Translations under genes and position numbers: made by a program
Notes under the pieces: generated by a model
Seen by the model: the letters and a program-made list of their open reading frames with translations, nothing else
Told to the model about the DNA's origin: nothing
Databases searched by the model: none
Part shown: in pieces, positions 59,816 through 64,000 of the stretch
How the letters are laid out: each line of letters opens with the position of its first letter
Position numbering within the stretch: the first letter of the stretch is position 1
Assembly (NCBI GenBank): GCA_963995525.1
Contig: OZ023207.1
Coordinates: forward strand, 36,501,792-36,565,791
Source of the DNA: Escarpia spicata
Lineage: Eukaryota > Annelida > Polychaeta > Sabellida > Siboglinidae
Direction: 5' to 3'
Length of the DNA: 64,000 nt

Positions 59816-61085
59816 TAAAGAATGCTTTATTGATCCTCGCACAGAAATTGTGTTTCTGTCTGTGCTGCACATACAGTTACACATATAAACACACAAGAGA
59901 AAAATATCATGTAGTACAGATGGTACAGATATCAACATTAACAACACCCCCATATGCAAAGACACACATTCCTTACTGCCATGCATTTAGTTGGCGTCAT
60001 GGTCAAATTTCTGGGTTTTCAGACATGCTTAATATGCATGACAAATGTTATCAGTACAACTTTGTTGATTATCGTGCATGACGATGGGAATGATTTTATC
60101 TCTAGTTCGAGTACTGTCCTGTTGTGCATTTATTATTGTAGAAATTCTCCTGAAATTCATCCTTGAGTCAGCCAACATCCGAGTCTGAGGCAGGATCGGT
60201 TACACTCAACAATATACACTTGGACATGTTTGGCTGCCTGGCAGGGGCATTGGCAGATCGCTGCTGCGATAACGAGGGCTCCTCTGCCTGAGCCAGTGAA
60301 TGCTCGACACAGGAGCCATGGCAGTACTCTCAGACTCCAGGTAGTGGTGGACAGTTAGTGGAATGCAGGGATACATTTGGCATTTGTTGGAGACGGATAT
60401 AGAACGCAATATGGCATCTTTTGAAAAGCTGCTGCACGGGACACATGCTTTTGTAACAGCAATCCATCCTGCTACACTTATGGCAGTTGCAAGTGGTTTC
60501 AGTCCAGCAACAGACACTTGACTGGAGTTGGGGCAGTACCAATGCGACGCCTTAACTAAGGGTAAATACAACATATTTTATGTTACAGGTAGAGGACTTG
60601 CAATGCAACGCAGGACCTATGATCAGACATTGTGTAACAGTATAGGTAATAGTGATATTAATAGGTATTAGATCGTTTCTCATGTCATAGTAATTGATGA
60701 GCTTTTATCAAAAGTAATAGTAATAGATCTGAAAGTAATCGATAATAGTGTAATTACCTCTTTTATTACACCTATTGCTGTAAATGTCCAAAACTTGGGT
60801 TTGTTTGCATATTATTCCAACCGTGTATGTGGTAACAGCAAGGGATGTGTATAAAATGTACACACAATTACTGAACCTGTATTTACATAACAGAAAATTA
60901 TCAGTGTGCTCATAATTTGATAGCTTCAGCGCATATCTGCTCAGTTAAACAATGCATAATTATCAAGCCGGTTACTAGTTGTTGGGATACACCATTGGGG
61001 AGGCTAATAATTGCTTCAACGCATTCCTAACACACCCATCAGAAACTGCATCCTGGTGTTGAATTCAAAGGTAGTTCGTATTTAG
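59816..61085 (-). other. Unassigned repeat flank (right arm)
   Basis: Mirror of 15,341-16,599, with no recognised domain. TAATAGTAAT-rich patch at 60,640-60,780. Confidence 0.4.
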
Positions 61086-61322
61086 GAGGGTATCTGCAAG
61101 AGAGAGGTGAATGTTTATAAGGTTCTGTCATTTACTAAGCAGAAGTGTTAAGGGAATTTATTCATGCCAGAAGCCCAGTACAGGGTATCCTGTTTGCATA
61201 CCTGGATGGTTCGTCTATGCTGCGGAGTGAATTCGACGTGTCCCTTAAATGGCTCCTCAGCTTTTGCGTCTCCCCAGTCAGCTATGGGAATCTTTAAGTC
61301 TTGTTAACATCAGTCACTGAGC

Positions 61323-61999
61323 ATGTATCCTTATCTGCCAATCTCAGTTGAAATGATTATGCTTTATGTGGCACACATGCATGCTGGAAGGTTAGCCCCA
61401 GCATCTATTGTTTCTATCGTTTCAGCAGTGGCATATTTTCACAAGATTAATGGGTTTCCCGATCCAACTATTAGTTTGATTGTGCACAAGTTATTGCACG
61501 AATTGTTTGGTCTTTGCGTGATGCCCGCCTGCCTGTCACACTACCCATCCTCACTCGCTTAATACAAGCTCTCTCAACTATGTTCTCTGTACAGTACATA
61601 TGTACTATGCTACGGGCCGTGATGGTCCTTGCGAATAGGAGAAATGGTACCGAGGGCAAGGCGCAGTGTTCAAAGCTGTTTACATTTAGGAGATGTTATG
61701 CTATCCGCTGACCTTATTACACTGTCCTTAGGTCGTTTTAAGCACAGTGCACGACAAGGCCCACAACAGCTGCAGTTAAGGGCTGAATGCTTACAAGGTT
61801 CTGTCATCCACCAAGCAGCAATGGTAAGGGAATTCATTCATGCCAGGGGCCCAGTACTTCGTTAGTCGGTTTGGGTAGCCGGATGGTCCGCCTATGCTGC
61901 GGTGTGAATTTGACGCTGCGGTGTGAATCTGACGCACAAATCAGGACAGCAGGCTGGTGGACATCGGATGTTTTTAGGAAGTATATCCGACTTGCATAA
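61323..61999 (+). pseudogene. Second tyrosine recombinase, more complete copy (right arm)
   Basis: The N-terminal SAM-like region reads YLPISVEMIMLYVAHMHAGR, LAPASIVSIVSAVAYFHKI and FPDPTISLIVHKLLHELFG. The core continues in another frame as DARLPVTLPILTRLIQAL and then LGRFKHSARQGPQQLQL. The H-x-x-R box is deleted near 61,910, but SDVFRKYIRLA at the end is kept. The left copy keeps the H-x-x-R box and lacks part of the core, so each arm preserves a different part. A duplicated piece precedes it at 61,090-61,300, as in the left arm. Confidence 0.75.
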
Positions 62000-62165
62000 G
62001 TATCTTGGGTCAAAGGTTTGGGGTGGTCACAGGCTCCTCTTGGTGACCTTGTGGCGGAATGGCCCCACCTTTTTGTAATTGCATGTGTCTATTGGTGGTG
62101 GAATGTTTGTATTATTTGCTTAGGTTTATATTCATAGTGGTTTTATACCTCTATAGCGACAAATA

Positions 62166-62602
62166 ATGTATGTCTGTATATTGTCGTCATGTTGTAGGAA
62201 TGTGTGCGTGAGAAACTTTGATGGGGCTGTACAAGGATTCAGTTTCCCATCTTTTATTTGCAAAATTGACATTAAAAAGGCATTCAGGATTATGCCAACT
62301 GCACCACGAGAACACTACCTTCTTGGTTTTAATGGACATTATTATGTAGACACCTTTCTGTCGATGGGGCTTAAATCTAGCTGTACAATTTAGGAAATTT
62401 TTAGTTCAGCACTTGAACTTGTTGCTCGGCAACAACTGCGTATTCCTTACATTTTAGACATGTTGGATGAATTCATGATCTTATCACGCTCCGAAGAAAT
62501 GTGTCGGTCACAATTACTTTCTTTTCTGGATTTGTGTCAACATATAGGAGTACCTATGTCCAAAGAAAATACTTTCCAGCCTTCTACTTTTTCTAGGCAT
62601 TG
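62166..62602 (+). pseudogene. DIRS-like reverse transcriptase (right arm)
   Basis: Mirror of 13,850-14,290. It reads FICKIDIKKAFRIMPTAPRE (E to K relative to the left), then a TAG at 62,392-62,394 where the left arm has TTG, then LDMLDEFMILS with the same D-to-E change at the active-site box. Confidence 0.8.
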
Positions 62603-62757
62603 AACTTGACACTCTTGCGTTCCAAGCTCTTCTGCCCCTGGATAAGCTAAATAAATGTAACGCTTTTATTGATGATGCGCTTACAAAGAAAAAAATAACA
62701 ATTACAACAAATTACCTGTTTGCAACAGTTTGCATATTTTGTCGTAATTTCTGGAAT

Positions 62758-63370
62758 ATGTTTTTACGGAGTTTATTCAGTCTTCGCATTGGGCTTACGA
62801 AACCCTACCAACATGTGATAATTTTAGCAGAGGCACACATAGATTTGCTGGCATGGAATTTGTTCTTGTCTGCTTTCAATGGGACAGCTATTTTCAAGTA
62901 CGATCCATGGGTTGCAGCAGAATGTCTGCATTTATTCACAAATGCATGTGGTTCGGGTTATGGCGCTGTCTTTGGTTCACATTTGTTATTCGGTGAATGG
63001 CCTGCGATTTGGAAAATTCAGCCCATCTCCTTCGTAGAGCTTTTCCCCATCATGATCAGCATACATCTCTGGGCTCCACAACTGCGTAATAAACGTATTA
63101 TAATTCACACAGACAACCAGGCTTTGGAACATGTGATTAATAACTCCACGTCCAAAATGCTAAGATGATGTCTCTTATCAGGAAATTGGTAACCACGTGT
63201 ATGCATTTCAATGTGCAGATATGTTTCAAACATCTACGAGGAAAGTCGAACTCGCTAGCAGATCTTCTGTTTCGCTTACAGATTATCAAGTTCCGAGAAC
63301 AGGCGCCTGGGTCCGATCGCCTCCCAACTCCCATTCCAGAACACATGCTACCATCGAATTGGTCCCTCAC
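62758..63370 (+). pseudogene. DIRS-like RNase H and linker (right arm)
   Basis: ECLHLFTNACGSGYGAVFG and IIIHTDNQALEHVINN, a frameshift near 63,165, then FKHLRGKSNSLADLLFRL and PGSDRLPTPIPEHML. Very close to the left copy. Confidence 0.8.
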
Positions 63371-64000
63371 CTAATTCATGTGGTACAGCTTTCTCTGGCA
63401 CCATCAACAATACGAGCATATGAACATTCGCTCTCTTCTTTCAAGTGTTTTCTAACACGGTATCAGTTGTCGATTACTCATGCCATCTATATTTGTTGCC
63501 TACCTTCACCAAAAAAAATATGCATATAGAACAATTGTGTCCACGTTATCAGCAATATCGTATCTTCATCTATGTTACAACCTTCCTGAGCCTAATGGAA
63601 ATTTTCTGCTTAAGAATTTGTTGCGAGGAATTAAGAACTTAGGAACAGTCCCATATGCCAGAATGCCAATTTCTTTGCAATTGTTACATATACTCTGTGC
63701 AGCAGTTCAGCACATTTGTACTTCACCTTGGTTACAAACGCTTTTCCAAGCTATTTATTTTATGGCGTTTTTTGCTTTTCTCAGGGTAGGGGAAATGACA
63801 CTGTCTCACGGAAGAGTACAGATTATCTTACAGCTCAATAATATCGTTCTTGAACCTAGTGTTAAGTCCATGTTTATAACATGTCAGTGTTATAAACATT
63901 CCAAGGGTCGGCAGCACAAGATTGTAGTACATGAACGTCCCGGTAACCACTGTCCTGTTGTCTACCTTAGAAATTACCTGGCATACAGAGGTAAACCACA
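63371..64000 (+). pseudogene. DIRS-like tyrosine recombinase, cut by window end (right arm)
   Basis: Begins LAPSTIRAYEHSLSSFKCFL, where the left arm has a stop, continues ISLQLLHILCAAVQHICTSP and MAFFAFLRVGEMTLS with frame changes, and runs off the window. A roughly 17 bp insertion with a duplicated TTATAACATGTCAG-type word (63,870-63,900) is private to this arm. Confidence 0.8.

Larger units (their letters stand above)
39260..64000 (-). repeat. Right arm of giant inverted repeat
   Basis: Carries reversed copies of every left-arm feature in reverse order. Right-specific changes include extra satellite units, a TAG in the RT, a second GT61 frameshift, a 114 bp segment at 52,626-52,740 and the block at 56,146-58,591. 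Confidence 0.95.

Overview
The window is AT-rich animal (eukaryotic) nuclear DNA. There are no operons. Most coding traces are relics of LINE, DIRS-like and hAT-like transposable elements, with long (TA)n and (AC)n runs and several satellite families. The few host-type genes belong to metazoan-style families. The mix fits a marine invertebrate, but the species cannot be named from the sequence.

The dominant structure is a very large inverted repeat. About 12,490-37,258 reappears as its reverse complement at 39,260-64,000 (mirror positions sum to about 76,190-76,590, drifting with indels). Arms of about 24.8 kb flank a 2.0 kb spacer, and the right arm runs off the window end, so the full length is unknown. 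The arms are close but not identical: they differ by point changes, satellite copy number, a 290 bp insertion, a 114 bp indel and one unrelated block (18,357-20,155 versus 56,146-58,591).

Layout. 1-12,000 is single-copy here: LINE fragments, a 5'-half LINE (1,845-3,272), a lone DIRS-type terminal repeat (3,374-3,575), microsatellites, one apparently intact GT61-type glycosyltransferase (5,935-7,404), and more LINE fragments. 12,048-15,340 holds DIRS-like remains (tyrosine recombinase, RNase H, RT, second recombinase) on the minus strand. 16,600-18,700 holds two satellites (40 bp unit; GGCC-centred unit) and 20,160-21,230 a third. 21,900-25,500 has nested inverted and direct repeats with clustered CRE, E-box and nuclear-receptor half-site motifs. 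27,229-28,628 is a frameshifted GT61 copy. 28,945-30,190 is a decayed LINE. 30,650-36,300 holds hAT-like ends and repeats. 36,485-40,032, around the symmetry centre, contains three partial copies of one uncharacterised multi-copy animal gene family. The right arm repeats all of this in reverse.

The GT61 copy inside the arms carries one frameshift shared by both arms and one seen only on the right, so it was already broken before the arms separated. The inner edge of the right arm abuts a perfect 19 bp-stem hairpin (39,216-39,257), and both inner edges fall inside the same gene family. The palindrome could be a real foldback duplication or two haplotypes joined head to head by an assembler; the sequence alone does not decide. 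No rRNA, tRNA or CRISPR array was recognised.
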